Positions 1 through 11,345 of a DNA stretch of 64,000 nucleotides are shown here, in pieces. The position numbers and the translations under genes are program-made. The notes beneath the pieces are model-generated. The model was not told where the DNA came from. It was given only the letters and a program-made list of their open reading frames with translations, and ran no database searches. Location of the stretch: assembly GCA_008973525.1 (NCBI GenBank), contig WACJ01000527.1:992001-1056000 (forward strand), given 5' to 3'. The DNA is from Stenopsyche tienmushanensis. Taxonomy: Eukaryota > Arthropoda > Insecta > Trichoptera > Stenopsychidae. Each line of letters opens with the position of its first letter. Position 1 is the stretch's first letter.

Positions 1-1779
1 ATTTCTTCGCATAATCAGAAATAAACAATATTATTATGCTCAACGATTATTGCTCTGAAACAAGGGCTGGGAAACTCTTTCAGATTAAAGTCCATGTAGC
101 AAAAAATATGTAGCAAGTCAAATTTACTAAGGAAAAGAAGCCCGTTATGGTAGCAATGGACAAAATTATTGGCACAGCAACATATATATTTCTGATTTTG
201 AATAAGTAAATATTGGGATGATTAGAGAAGTTATGCAGGACTACCTATGAATGATTAACGTCAAACAAAAATTAAAATGAATAACAATCGCATAATTTAT
301 AATAAATTATCCTAATCCTAATTTACCTATAAATGGAACCTCATAAAAAATCTCAATGAAGAAATCGCCTACGTTCAATAACAGATATGGTATTTCAAGA
401 AGAGGCATTTTCGGAAGGTATCAGAAATTAATTTATGCAAAGGGCTATGAAGATCAGAATGCTGGTGAGAATAAGGCACGTTTATTAACCTTTTGAGTAG
501 TGAGCTAATTTTAAATCATCATAAATGTGTATATCCAACACTTATCATCCATATAAATCCATTTATCTGTCAGGACCGTCGCAGCGTGTATGAAGCTTGT
601 ACATACATAAAAAAAACACTATCGATAGCACACAATATTCGATAATTTCTTTGCAATAAACAATACGCTTGAAATCGATTCATAATATCATTCACATATC
701 ATTATTATTCGATAAATTTGGGTTAACGATCTATATAATCCTATGGATGTACCCAAGATACTTTCTCTGTCCATTTCACTCAGGACATTGACCAATAAAT
801 GTCATTGATAAAAAAAGCATTTTATTGGGTTATGATCGTGTATTTTAAAGATCAATGAGAACATCTTATGGTTCTAAAAAAAAAGTGCATTGACGTAAAC
901 CTTTAAACAGGAATATTTATAAAAACACCAGGAAGAAAGTTTAAAAGCTTCCCAAAAGACTAAACACCTGTTCATATTATTAAATATGGATTTAGCCAGC
1001 TTTATAGATGATTTCTATAATTTATTCAGAAGGACAAAGTTGCTCGGTCTACTTATAATATGCAACATTGGATGTATGTCGGTCTATTTGTGTATTTTTA
1101 ATTCAAAATCAAATTTATGCAGTTTATCCAATTACCTCCCAACTATATGAATGTTTATTTTATTGAATACTGTTTGTTTGAAAATTTGTTCAGTTGTACT
1201 TTGCGCTTGCACTTGATGCAAAAACGGATATGGACAAACATATTTTTATACATTTTTAATTTGGAGAACCTTTTGTGGATAGCCATAAACTTCATCGATG
1301 ATTTCATATAGGGAAATTACAGCAATTAGAATTTTTAAAAGTAATCCTTCTTCTCCTTCTTCCTACTTAGAAGAAATCTAAAAGAAGAACGATTAAGTAA
1401 ATAATCTGATGCATATTTGAATACAAGTTCTTTTTCTAGAAAGACACAGATTTTAGCTCCTTGTTGAATCACTGAACATCAAAAAATAAAATCTTTTGAT
1501 AGAAGAGTTCAAGGATTCAATGAAAGAGATTCTGAATTAGAACTAGTATAAATAGATAAAAATCACAATTATATATTGTACAAAGCAAGAAACTAAAAAA
1601 GGACAGTTCCAAATTTTTGCTGGAATATTGAAAAATATTTTTAAGCGTCATAAATTACAAACAAATTGTGGTATACATGTCGTCCAGTACTTCAAGAACA
1701 CGTCATTTGGTAGACAATTGGCTTACGACAAACCTTCTGTTTGCAGAACAAACTGAGTATGGCATTCGTTTCTACTGTG
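1..1779. other. intergenic DNA upstream of silk gene A
   Basis: AT-rich DNA with no recognisable gene. About 483-785 is a copy of a dispersed repeat also found near 36.06-36.49 kb and, inverted, near 44.40-44.53 kb. A 54-residue reading frame at 986-1150, starting MDLASFIDDFYNLF and containing one hydrophobic stretch, is not recognised and could be chance. Confidence 0.5.
483..785 (+). repeat. dispersed repeat family A, copy 1
   Basis: This segment matches the 36.06-36.49 kb region in order. Shared blocks include CCTTTTGAGTAGTGAG (GAG GAGTGAG there), CACTATCGATAGCACA, TTATTATTCGATAAATTTGG and AACGATCTATA. The same 3' half appears reverse-complemented at about 44.40-44.53 kb. No coding capacity or terminal repeats were seen, so the class is unknown. 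Confidence 0.65.
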
Positions 1780-1913
1780 TCAATATTTGACCTGAGTCTA
1801 ATGCGAGCAATCAATCAATGCCAAAACGATCTGCATTAACCTGATAGATGATCAACAATATACCGATTATGAACTCCAATAAATAGCTGCTTTCAGATCA
1901 TGGATCATCAGAC
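1780..1913 (+). promoter_or_regulatory. promoter of silk gene A
   Basis: Three blocks are shared in order with the promoter of silk gene B at 16385-16515: TCAATATTTGA at 1780, AATCAATCAATGCCAAA ending near 1825, and GATGATCAACA near 1848-1858. A TATA-like ATAAATAGC begins at 1879. The motif ATCAGAC, 28 bases further on at 1907-1913, is in the right place for an initiator and is also shared with gene B. The start codon follows at 1981. Looser similarity continues about 100 bases upstream. Confidence 0.75.
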
Positions 1914-1980
1914 CGTGATCCAAAACACTTGAGATCAGAGACAGGACCAGAACCACTGACTGGCATAAAGCGGCCTCAAC

Positions 1981-4900
1981 ATGAGATTCACCTTTATATT
2001 TTTGATCCTTTTTGTGGTCTTCCAGGTGAGTTCAATCAAGTTCTTAAACTAAGCGTTTAAATTTTAGTATCAGTGCAATATTTGAAAACACTAAACATAT
2101 TAAACAGTGCTGTGCTCCTTTGAAAATAATATATATTTTTTAGTACGGGAGATAATTGCGATATTAAAAAAAATGTAAAATTTACATGAATAGTTCAGCG
2201 GGAGAAAATAGAGAATTTAAAGCCCTTAAGTGTGTTTTACAGAAAGTATTAAGGACAAAGTGTAAATGTGTTTAAATAAAGTCATGCATACAGCTAATAA
2301 TTTGATTGGCAATTTGCAATTAGCGAACAAGTTTAGTAGAACCTGCTGTTTAGCAAGCCCAACTAAAAATGTTTTTTTAAGTGCTCAAATAATACTCATT
2401 CTTCTCATTATTTAAAAAGAAAAGTGTTTTACGTTGGAAGAGAATACTTTTTAAAGCATCAAAAGGCACTTGTACATATTTTTCAATGTTTTTTTTTGTG
2501 TCTTTTATCATTAATTCTTAAATTTAAATTTTAGGTGATTAATGGATGTTCCATTGCACCAAAACCAGCCTGTGATGGTGGAGTAAGTAAAACCGGAACT
2601 GCTAGTAGTTCTACCAGTAGTAGCTCTAGTAGTAGTAGTTCTTCGGCTAGTAATACTCAAAGCAGCTCACAAAGCAGTTCCCAAAGCAGCTCTGCTAGTA
2701 AGAGCGGATCTGGCAGTGGAAGCAGTGGTTCCTCCAGCCAAAGCAGTAGCCAGAGCAGCTCTAGCAGCCAAAGCGCAAACAGTGCAAGTAGTAGCCAAAG
2801 TGCAAGTACCTCACAAAGCGCTTCTGGCAGCAAGAGCGGATGTGGCAGCTCTTCTGGCTCCAGTAGCCAAAGCAGTTCAAGTAGCCAGAGCAGTGCAAGC
2901 AATCAAAGTGCAAGCAGTGCCAGCAGCTCAAGCAGCTCGAGTACTACAGCCTCTAAATCTGGAGGAGGAAGCTCGTCAAGCAGCGGTGCCGGTAGCTCAG
3001 CCAGCAGTGGTTCCGGAAGCTCAGCTAGCAGTGGTGCCGGAAGCTCAGCCAGCAGTGGTGCCGGTAGCTCTGTCAGCAGTGGTGCCGGAAGCTCTGCCAG
3101 TAGTGGTTCCGGAAGCTCAGCAGGTAGTGGTGCTGGAAGCTCTGCCGGCAGTGCTGCTGGAAGCTCAGCTGGTAGCGGCGCAGGAAGCTCAGCTAGTAGT
3201 GGGGCTGCAAGCTCAGCTGGAAGCAACGCCGGAGGAGGTGGAGGTGGTGGTAAAAAGAAATGCGGTGGTAAAAAAAGAGGTGGTGGTGGAGGTAGTGGAT
3301 CAGGCTCCGGAAGTGGAGAAGGCGGTGGAAATAGAGGAGGGAAAGGACGCGGATCTGGCAGTGGAGAAGGTCGCAGAAATAGAGGAGGACACGGATCTGG
3401 AAGCGGTGAAGGAAATTCAGGAAGCGGTGAAGGAAAACGTCGTGGAGGTTGTGGCCGCGGAGGGAAAAACTCTGGATCTGGTGAGAAATCAAAGAGATCT
3501 TGCGGTGGAAAGCTTATTACCATCAATCAAGAAAACAATTCCGAATCATCAAACGGAGTCCAAAGAACATGCGGAACAGTAGGTCGTCGTGGATCTGGGT
3601 CTGGTTCTGGATCTGGTTCTGGATCTGGTTCTGGTAGCTCAGAAGGTCATGGTCGTCGTGGATCAGGCTCCGGAAGTGGAGAAGGAGGCAAGAAAAAGAG
3701 ACGAGGTCGCAAAAACGGATCAAAATCTGGATCTGGATCAGGAAGTGGTGAAGGAAAACGTAAATGTGGAGGCAAAAAGGGGCGCAGAGGATCCGGTTCA
3801 GGTTCTGGAAGCGGTGAAGGAGGCAAAAAGGGGCGCAGAGGATCCGGTTCAGGTTCTGGAAGCGGTGAAGGAGGCAAAAGATGCGGCGGAAAAAAAGGCT
3901 CTGGATCAAATAGTAATAGTGGAAGCAACGAAAAGAAATGCAAACGATCCACCTGCGGAGGAAAAAAAGTAACAACTGGATCAGGATCTAGCTCAGGAAG
4001 CTCATCTGGAGCCAGCTCATCAAGCTCATCCGGATCTAGCTCAGGAAGCTCATCGGGATCTAGCTCAGGAAGCTCATCGGGATCTAGCTCAGGAAGCTCA
4101 TCGGGATCTAGCTCAGGAAGCTCATCGGGATCTAGCTCAGGAAGCTCATCGGGATCTAGCTCAGGAAGCTCATCAGGATCTAGCTCAGGAAGCTCATCGG
4201 GATCTAGCTCAGGAAGCTCATCGGGATCTAGCTCAGGAAGCTCATCAGGAGGAAGCTCATCAGGATCTAGCTCAGGAAGCTCATCTGGAGCAAGTTCCGG
4301 AAGCTCTTCAGGAGGAAGCTCATCAGGATCAAGCTCTGGAAGTTCATCGGGATCAAGCTCAGGAAGCTCATCGGGATCATGCTCGGGATCTAAATCTGGA
4401 AGCTCATCGGGATCTAGCTCAGGAAGCTCATCGGGATCTAGCTCAGGAAGCTCATCGGGATCTAGCTCAGGAAGCTCATCGGGATCTAGCTCAGGAAGCT
4501 CATCAGGAGCAAGTTCCGGAAGCTCTTCAGGAGGAAGCTCATCAGGATCTAGCTCAGGAAGCTCATCAGGAGCAAGTTCCGGAAGCTCTTCAGGAGGAAG
4601 CTCATCGGGATCTAGCTCAGGAAGCTCATCGGGATCATGCTCGGGAACTAAATCTGGAAACTCATCGGGATCTAGCTCAGGAAGCTCATCGGGATCTAGC
4701 TCAGGAAGCTCATCGGGATCTAGCGCAGGAAGCTCATCGGGATCTAGCTCAGGAAGCTCATCGGGATCTAGCTCAGGAAGCTCATCGGGATCTAGCTCAG
4801 GAAGCTCATCGGGATCTAGCTCAGGAAGCTCATCAGGAGGAAGCTCATCAGGATCTAGCTCAGGAAGCTCATCAGGAGCAAGTTCCGGAAGCTCTTCAGG

Positions 4901-7030
4901 AGGAAGCTCATCAGGATCTAGCTCAGGAAGCTCATCGGGATCATGCTCGGGAACTAAATCTGGAAGCTCATCGGGATCTAGCTCAGGAAGCTCATCGGGA
5001 TCTAGCTCAGGAAGCTCATCGGGATCTAGCTCAGGAAGCTCATCGGGATCTAGCTCAGGAAGCTCATCGGGATCTAGCTCAGGAAGCTCATCGGGATCTA
5101 GCTCAGGAAGCTCATCGGGATCTAGCTCAGGAAGCTCATCAGGAGCAAGTTCCGGAAGCTCTTCAGGAGGAAGCTCATCAGGATCTAGCTCAGGAAGCTC
5201 ATCAGGAGCAAGTTCCGGAAGCTCTTCAGGAGGAAGCTCATCAGGATCAAGCTCTGGAAGTTCATCGGGATCATGCTCGGGATCTAAATCTGGAAGCTCA
5301 TCGGGATCAAGCTCAGGAAGCTCATCGGGATCTAGCTCAGGAAGCTCATCGGGATCTAGCTCAGGAAGCTCATCGGGATCTAGCTCAGGAAGCTCATCGG
5401 GATCTAGCTCAGGAAGCTCATCAGGAGCAAGTTCCGGAAGCTCTTCAGGAGGAAGCTCATCAGGATCTAGTTCAGGAAGCTCATCAGGAGCAAGTTCCGG
5501 AAGCTCTTCAGGAGGAAGCTCATCAGGATCTAGTTCAGGAAGCTCATCAGGAGCAAGTTCCGGAAGCTCTTCAGGAGGAAGCTCATCAGGATCTAGCTCA
5601 GGAAGCTCATCAGGAGCAAGTTCCGGAAGCTCTTCAGGAGGAAGCTCATCAGGATCAAGCTCTGGAAGTACATCGGGATCATGCTCGGGATCTAAATCTG
5701 GAAGCTCGTCGGGATCTAGCTCAGGAAGCTCATCGGGATCTAGCTCAGGAAGCTCATCGGGATCTAGCTCAGGAAGCTCATCGGGATCTAGCTCAGGAAG
5801 CTCATCGGGATCTAGCTCAGGAAGCTCATCGGGATCTAGCTCAGGAAGCTCATCGGGATCTAGCTCAGGAAGCTCATCAGGAGCAAGTTCCGGAAGCTCT
5901 TCAGGAGGAAGCTCATCAGGATCTAGCTCAGGAAGCTCATCAGGAGCAAGTTCCGGAAGCTCTTCAGGAGGAAGCTCATCAGGATCTAGCTCAGGAAGCT
6001 CATCAGGATCAAGCTCAGGAAGCTCATCGGGATCATGCTCGGGATCTAAATCTGGAAGCTCATCGGGATCTAGCTCAGGAAGCTCATCGGGATCTAGCTC
6101 AGGAAGCTCATCAGGATCTAGCTCAGGAAGCTCATCGGGATCTAGCTCAGGAAGCTCATCAGGAGCAAGTTCCGGAGCTCTTCAGGAGGAAGCTCATCAG
6201 GATCTAGCTCAGGAAGCTCATCAGGAGCAAGTTCCGGAAGCTCTTCAGGAGGAAGCTCATCAGGATCAAGCTCTGGAAGTTCATCGGGATCATGCTCGGG
6301 ATCTAAATCTGGAAGCTCATCGGGATCTAGCTCAGGAAGCTCATCGGGATCTAGCTCAGGAAGCTCATCGGGATCTAGCTCAGGTAGCTCATCGGGATCT
6401 AGCTCAGGAAGCTCATCGGGATCTAGCTCAGGTAGCTCATCGGGATCTAGCTCAGGAAGCTCATCGGGATCTAGCTCAGGAAGTTCTTCAGGAGCAAGTT
6501 CCGGAAGCTCTTCAGGAGGAAGCTCATCGGGATCTAGCGCAGGAAGCTCATCGGGATCTAGCTCAGGAAGCTCAGCGGGATCATGCTCGGGATCTAAATC
6601 TGGAAGCTCTTCAGGAGCAAGTTCAGGAAGCTCATCGGGATCTAGCGCAGGAAGTTCTTCAGGAGCAAGTTCCGGAAGTTCAGCAAGTTCAAGCTCAGGT
6701 AGCTCATCGGGATCAAGCTCTGGTAGTAGCTCGAAGAGCTCTTCCGGTAGTTCGACAAAGTCTTCCTCTGGAAGCACTTCCAGCAGCAGTTCAGGAAGTT
6801 CGTCAAGCTCAAGCTCCGGCAGTTCCACGAGCTCTACCTCCGGAAGTTCATCAAAGAGCGGATCTGGCAGCAAGGCGGGATCTAGCTCTGGTAGCTCAGC
6901 TTCGTCTTCAAGCAGCGCAGCTAGCTCCTTCAGCCAATCCAGCGCCAGTTCGTTCAGCGAATCCAGCGCTTCTAACTTCGCCAACAACTTCAAAAATGAT
7001 TATATGAAGCTCGATGAATGCGACGATTAA
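1981..7030 (+). CDS. silk gene A: sericin-like Ser/Gly repeat protein
   Basis: Secreted structural silk protein, probably a sericin-type glue. Exon 1 (1981-2025) encodes MRFTFIFLILFVVFQ and ends CAG at a GTGAGT donor; exon 2 starts at 2535 after TTTTAG, phase 0, continuing VINGCSIAPKPAC. The joined sequence is a typical signal peptide. Approximate layout by residue: Ser/Gln-rich 30-150; GSSASSGAG-type repeats 150-245; basic Gly/Lys/Arg/Cys region with GSGSGSGEG units 246-495; SGSSSGSS octapeptide array 495-1400, punctuated by eight CSG(S/T)KSG spacers; Ser-rich tail ending DECDD. One base is missing relative to sister repeats at about 6175, so the frame shifts; allowing for it the protein is about 1,513 aa and stops at 7028-7030. 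It is unlike its AT-rich surroundings in composition. The exact sericin orthologue cannot be named from sequence alone. Confidence 0.85.
2026..2534 (+). other. intron 1 of silk gene A
   Basis: GTGAGT donor and TTTTAG acceptor with an upstream T-rich tract, 509 bases. It separates the signal-peptide exon from the giant repeat exon at phase 0. This is the same plan as gene B and as known lepidopteran fibroin heavy chain genes. Confidence 0.85.
4000..6690 (+). repeat. 24-bp tandem array encoding SGSSSGSS
   Basis: The basic unit is about 24 bases (GGATCTAGCTCAGGAAGCTC plus CATC) and is repeated with near identity. It is organised into higher-order blocks that end in a Cys- and Lys-containing spacer (ATGCTCGGGATCTAAATCTG type) at about 4378, 4634, 4940, 5270, 5679, 6032, 6288 and 6581. 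Block lengths range from about 255 to 410 bases. Near-identity of units indicates recent unequal exchange or gene conversion. Confidence 0.9.
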
Positions 7031-7032
7031 AT

Positions 7033-7109
7033 GTAAGTCTAACCTCCGTTAAATGTTTAAAACTCCTTTTAGTCAATGCCTTTATATAATATTCGAAATC
7101 TCTTTGCAG
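7033..7109 (+). other. probable 3' UTR intron of silk gene A
   Basis: A perfect GTAAGT donor begins at 7033, two bases after the TAA stop codon, and a CTCTTTGCAG acceptor ends at 7109. The 77-base intron would leave the stop only two bases upstream of the junction, too close to trigger nonsense-mediated decay. The exon after it runs to the poly(A) signal. Confidence 0.6.
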
Positions 7110-7306
7110 GTAACATTAGAAGTCATACGGCAAAATGGAGATGAAGAGTTAATCTTTAATTCTCAAAATATGTTTACATCCAATTTGGTGCATGGGCTTA
7201 AAATAGTATTTATTTATTTTTTTTGTTTATCAGGTAGAAATTTTTCACTGTCCTCTCCCCCTTTTATATTTTTGGTTGATTTCCAGTATTCGGATTCTCA
7301 TTTGTA

Positions 7307-7312
7307 AATAAA
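7307..7312 (+). terminator. poly(A) signal of silk gene A
   Basis: AATAAA, followed by a T/GT-rich stretch at about 7325-7345. It lies about 280 bases after the stop codon, or 200 after removing the 3' intron. Confidence 0.65.
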
Positions 7313-7344
7313 TCAATTTGGATAAGTGCTTTTTGTGTTTCGCG

Positions 7345-8600
7345 TTTTATGCAAAAACCAACATCGATCTGTAAATAGTTCAAAAAAATCATTCGGCGCG
7401 TAGAGCATTCAATTCTTGGACGTTGTCTATACACGCGCTATGATGATTTTCTATCAAACTGTTTGCTTTCATTATTTTATTTTATTTTTCTAATAAAAAT
7501 TTGATGCTTTCCTTAAACACTCTTTTTTATTCGGTCTCATTTCGACAAATGTGATAACATTTTTTTACTTATTGTATTTTATTTTAATTTTATGTTTACT
7601 GATGATGTCGATATTAGTATTATATTTAGTTAAATTGCAGTAAAAAATATTATAAATAAATGAAATTTATTATTTCATTTTGTTGATCCTTAAATTTCAA
7701 AACTACACTAGCACAATGAACTTACAGTCACATCCCATCATTGATTTGAACTTTTCCCCCACAAAGAGATACCACTTTATAAAATTTTGGTGGTGTTGAA
7801 AAACACATAATTAACATAAGAAAAATGGCATTGATATAACGTAAAAAGGGATATCATTTTGTTAATTACATTTCTGAGAAGAACACGTGAAAGATTTTAG
7901 ATTTCTGAGAAGAACAAATTTTAATAATAAGACTATTATTGCAACCGGATAAGGATATCAATATTTTGATATTTGAAATATGAAATTAATATCTTCAATT
8001 TAAAAAAAATGCATTGAATCTATATTTTTACGTAATATTTAGAAGACAGTCATTTAGTGCAGAGCTGTCAAATTCCAGGGTCAACATGGAAAATACCAAA
8101 TTTTTCAATTGATGATATTTCAACCGCGATTTCTACATGCCGCACAAAAGGATATCGTGTATTATAAAGGAAGAAAATATGAGCCACTTGATTACTTTCT
8201 TAGATCCTTTGAATTACGCGGTACCAAAGCGCACGTCTTCTGCGCCTACAAGTAAAACTGCCACTGGTACAGTAATAAAAAAGGATAATTTAATGTTTTC
8301 TTCCTGACACTTCCTGCATCTCTTCTCTGCTACTATCATTTCTACTTCAGCGGCAATACAGTGCTAGCAGTGATTATTTTCAAAACTTGACGCGCATCGA
8401 TAAATACTTCCAAACATGGAAATTATTTCAAATGCGAAACTTCGTGTGTTTTCAAATTTGACCGATAAATATCTGCAAAATGCTTCACTTTCTTCCAACA
8501 CTTTAGTAAACATTAATTGTTGTTTTTTCAATACCAACTTGAATTCTTTTATTTTTTTACCTTATCAATTCATTGTAATCATCATATTTTGTCAACAAAA
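7345..8600. other. intergenic DNA with a dispersed repeat
   Basis: AT-rich, no gene seen. About 8048-8330 is related to 14187-14320: both contain GTCATTTAG, AACATGGAAAA, a GCCACTGGTACAG block and TCTTCCTGACAC followed by TCCTGCATCT. The 14 kb copy is internally deleted. Class unknown. Confidence 0.5.
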
Positions 8601-8602
8601 TA

Positions 8603-9536
8603 TTAGGTTGTCCCATAAGTTTATTTCGCAAATGAATTTCGGATCTAAACATAGCCATGGTTGAAGAAAACCCGCGATATACTCTTCGCGAAATAGCTAA
8701 CAAGTTAGAAATTCCACGAACATCCGTCCATAATCATCTGACAAAATTGGGCTACATTAATCGTTCAGATGTGTGGCTTCCTCATGAACTGACTGTCTCA
8801 AATAAACTTCAGCGTATTTCAACATGCGATCTTCTTCTCCAACGACATAATAGCCAACCTTTTTTGAAGAGACTTGTCATTGGAGATGAAAATTGGATAC
8901 TCTATGAGAATATCCAACGTAAACGGTCTCAGACCAAGGGTACAGAAGCTTTAACTGTAGCTAAACCTGGCCTACATCCAAAAAAAGTTTTGCTATGCAT
9001 TTAGTGGGACTGGAAGGGGGTAATTTATTATGAACTACTTCAGCAAGGTGAAACGATCAATTCAACAAAATATTGTTTACAACTAGACAATCTAAAGGAT
9101 GCAATTGCCAGTAAACGGCCAGAATTAGCGAACAGACGAGGCGTTGTTTTTCATCCCGATAACGCCAGGCCTCATGTGTCTTTGCTCGTCAGAAATAAAT
9201 TATTATCATTTGACTGGGATGTTTTACCTCATCCTTCATACTCTCCGGACATTGCCCCTTCAGATTATTATTTATTTCTTTCATTGAAATATGCTTTACG
9301 TGGTAAAAACTTAATTCGAAAAATAATATAAAAATGTACCTTGATCAATATTTTGCCAACAAACCTGGGAAATTTGTGGGAAACAAAAGAAGGCATTATG
9401 AGGCTTCCGGAGAGATGGAGAAAAGTAATAAAACAGAATGGATCATATATTATTCAATACACTTTGATGTAATACAAATTATTGTTTATTTTTTTTTCTT
9501 AATAAGAAAACGAAAGAAACTTATGGGACACCCAAA
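8603..9536 (+). mobile_element. mariner element, truncated (cecropia-type transposase)
   Basis: Terminal inverted repeats TTAGGTTGTCCCATAAGTTT (left) and, inverted, TTTGGGTGTCCCATAAGTTT (right) are flanked by TA target duplications at 8601-8602 and 9537-9538. Transposase reads from 8657 through the second helix-turn-helix, GDENW, FHPDNARPH and IAPSDYYLF, so the three catalytic Asp (D,D34D pattern) survive. The N-terminal DNA-binding half is missing, an in-frame TAG lies at 9002, and a second stop follows the third Asp. Its 934-base length is shorter than a normal mariner of about 1.3 kb. Inactive relic. Confidence 0.88.
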
Positions 9537-9647
9537 TATAAGCAGAATTTTTAATATTTTTCCTTTACAGCAAAAATGGACGTCCCTGCACGACTTTATT
9601 CAGCGTTTACTTTTTCTAATCCTGGATAGAGACGATCAATTAGAAAT

Positions 9648-9775
9648 ATTAATATTTCCGGTATCCCAAATTTGTTGGTACGGTGAAATTTTTTTCCACA
9701 ATCTGGTTTTGAACCCGAGCCTTTACAACAAGAGTCCAGGATCTAAGCCACTATACCAACACTCGGTTTGTACTC
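9648..9775 (-). repeat. tRNA-derived SINE, inverted copy
   Basis: Read on the minus strand it gives TATAGTGGCTTAGATCCTGG, then a B-box-like GGGTTCAAAACC, then a poly-A/T stretch and a tail with CACCGTACC. The plus-strand copy at 13.78-13.99 kb has the same order. The tRNA-like A and B boxes identify a SINE of tRNA origin. Confidence 0.65.
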
Positions 9776-10466
9776 CACACCACTTTTAAACGTTCTAATT
9801 GTGAACAATAAAGCTTTCTTGTTATGGTTTGTCCATATGGAAAGACTTCGTGATAGATTATTCTTTTGGAGTCCCAATATACATTTAAAAGAGATTTTTT
9901 GCTGTTCGGTCGAGGGTTTGTTTTCTTTACCTGCCCCTTTGAAAGCCATTATTCTCTGCGTTTTTGATTTGAGTACAACATCCAATTTTCATCTTCAGTC
10001 GCAAGATAGTGTAAAAATGGTTGTTTCTTCTCTTTATCGATTAAATCATGACACGTACTTGCGCGCTCTACTCTGCTAATTTGTCTGCTCTCTTGTCTGT
10101 TAATTCTCGTATGATCTATGTTAGATTTGATTTAATTTCAGCACACAGGATATCGATATCCACTTTAACCTTTCTCCCACTTCGGATCTTATTTCCTAAA
10201 CTAAAATGTTTACTTTTTAATTGTTTAAAGCATCTAAGACATTGACAAACAGTCAGAGATTCTCCGAATGTATCACAAATATATTTAGTTGCAGTTGTTG
10301 CATTAATTTTTTGAAAATATTCGTACAGAATGCAATTTCGTGTAAATTTTTTGTTCGATACAAAATCCACCGTCTTGAAACGCAGTTTAAAAAAAATCAC
10401 AAAAAACACAACTGATGGTCAAAAAGTAAGTATGAAAAAAACGACATTCCTAACGGGACAATCTAA
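9776..10466 (-). mobile_element. mariner element, 5' half, minus strand
   Basis: The right end is a mariner inverted repeat (minus strand TTAGATTGTCCCGTTAGG) flanked by TA at 10467-10468. Minus-strand translation gives the N-terminal transposase domain at 10409-10116 (CILYEYFQKINATTATKYIC, then an FKQLKSKHF segment). With frame breaks it continues through DENWMLYSNQKRRE and a WDSKRIIYHE block down to about 9780, where the SINE copy interrupts it. It carries the half that the neighbouring 8603-9536 element lacks. Inactive. Confidence 0.75.
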
Positions 10467-10724
10467 TATATTATATTTGTTGTGGGCCGCGAGTTTGACA
10501 GCTCTGATTTAGTAGACATCTATTGGTAAAAATGTAACACTTTCGCTGATAATTAATTCAACTGATCAGTGTACCGTTGATATGATAATATTTTGTTTCA
10601 ACAAGAGATGTCAGCTCAATGCAAAAATTATGTTATGTTAGGGTCCCAACATTTAGATTATTTTGGTTTGGGTTTTCACAATACAATTTCTTTCAAAATG
10701 GAGATTCAACTTATATCTTTCTGA

Positions 10725-11060
10725 TATTCTATACGTAAACGCCAACGCCTTTGCAAAATTACTACAATCAAGAGGACTTTAAAAGTTCAGGTTCAAATCC
10801 AAATTGTGGATAAATTTTGGGAGATCGGAAATACTAATATAAGCGATACAATTTACCCTAATTTCCTCTTAAATCCGAACAAAACACGCTGAAGCGATTA
10901 ATTAAATCATACACAACAGAATTAGCAACAGTTACTAAAATATCATTTTAAAATAATGATAATTACGCTATTCACTCATAGATCATGTCCTATCTAAATA
11001 TTACCGTTCGAATAATGCTATCCTAATTTAATAACACGTGAAAGATCATTCTCCTATACC
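10725..11060 (+). repeat. tRNA-derived SINE, diverged copy
   Basis: A B-box-like GGTTCAAATCC lies at 10790-10800, followed by TTGTGGA, a GGGAGATCGGAAATA block and a tail with AAAATAATGAT and ACTCATAGAT. All are found in order in the 13.78-13.99 kb copy. Confidence 0.55.
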
Positions 11061-11119
11061 TCATCTTAAGAAGATAGATATAGATTTGCCTAGAAACCTT
11101 TTCATTTAATTTAATGGCG

Positions 11120-11345
11120 CCTGTCCAGTACCTAGCATTAAATCTTAATCAGTCTGTTCCTATCAATCCCTAATGTTCCTACCATTCGGTAGTTTTTTAT
11201 AAAATTATATCCATATACAATAGATTCGTCATTCGCCACAACATACTCTACGGAATCCATTGAATTTTCAAAGCATGAGCTATGTATATTTGAATATATT
11301 CCGTTTTCCATAAACACATGTCGAATGTCATTATTTATGAACATG
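11120..11345 (-). repeat. dispersed repeat related to 13.68-13.80 kb
   Basis: Minus-strand sequence here (AAAATTCAATGGATTC, GTGGCGAATGACGAATC, GGATATAATTTTATAAA, AATGGTAGGAACATTAG) aligns with plus-strand 13680-13795. In the 13 kb copy this block sits directly in front of the SINE head, so the two may belong to one composite element. Confidence 0.6.

Noticed and set aside
1117..1311. 64-residue frame upstream of gene A
   Set aside because: Hydrophobic AT-driven composition and overlap with another small frame in a different phase; no evidence of expression signals.
2657..6993. Long open frames antisense to silk gene A and in its other sense frames
   Set aside because: They are by-products of Ser/Gly-coding repeats (AGC, TCA, GGA) that lack stops in most frames. 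The splice-supported signal peptide and tail fit only the chosen frame.
7053..7307. 84-residue frame after silk gene A
   Set aside because: It spans the probable 3' UTR intron and UTR, has no homology I recognise, and ends at the poly(A) signal.
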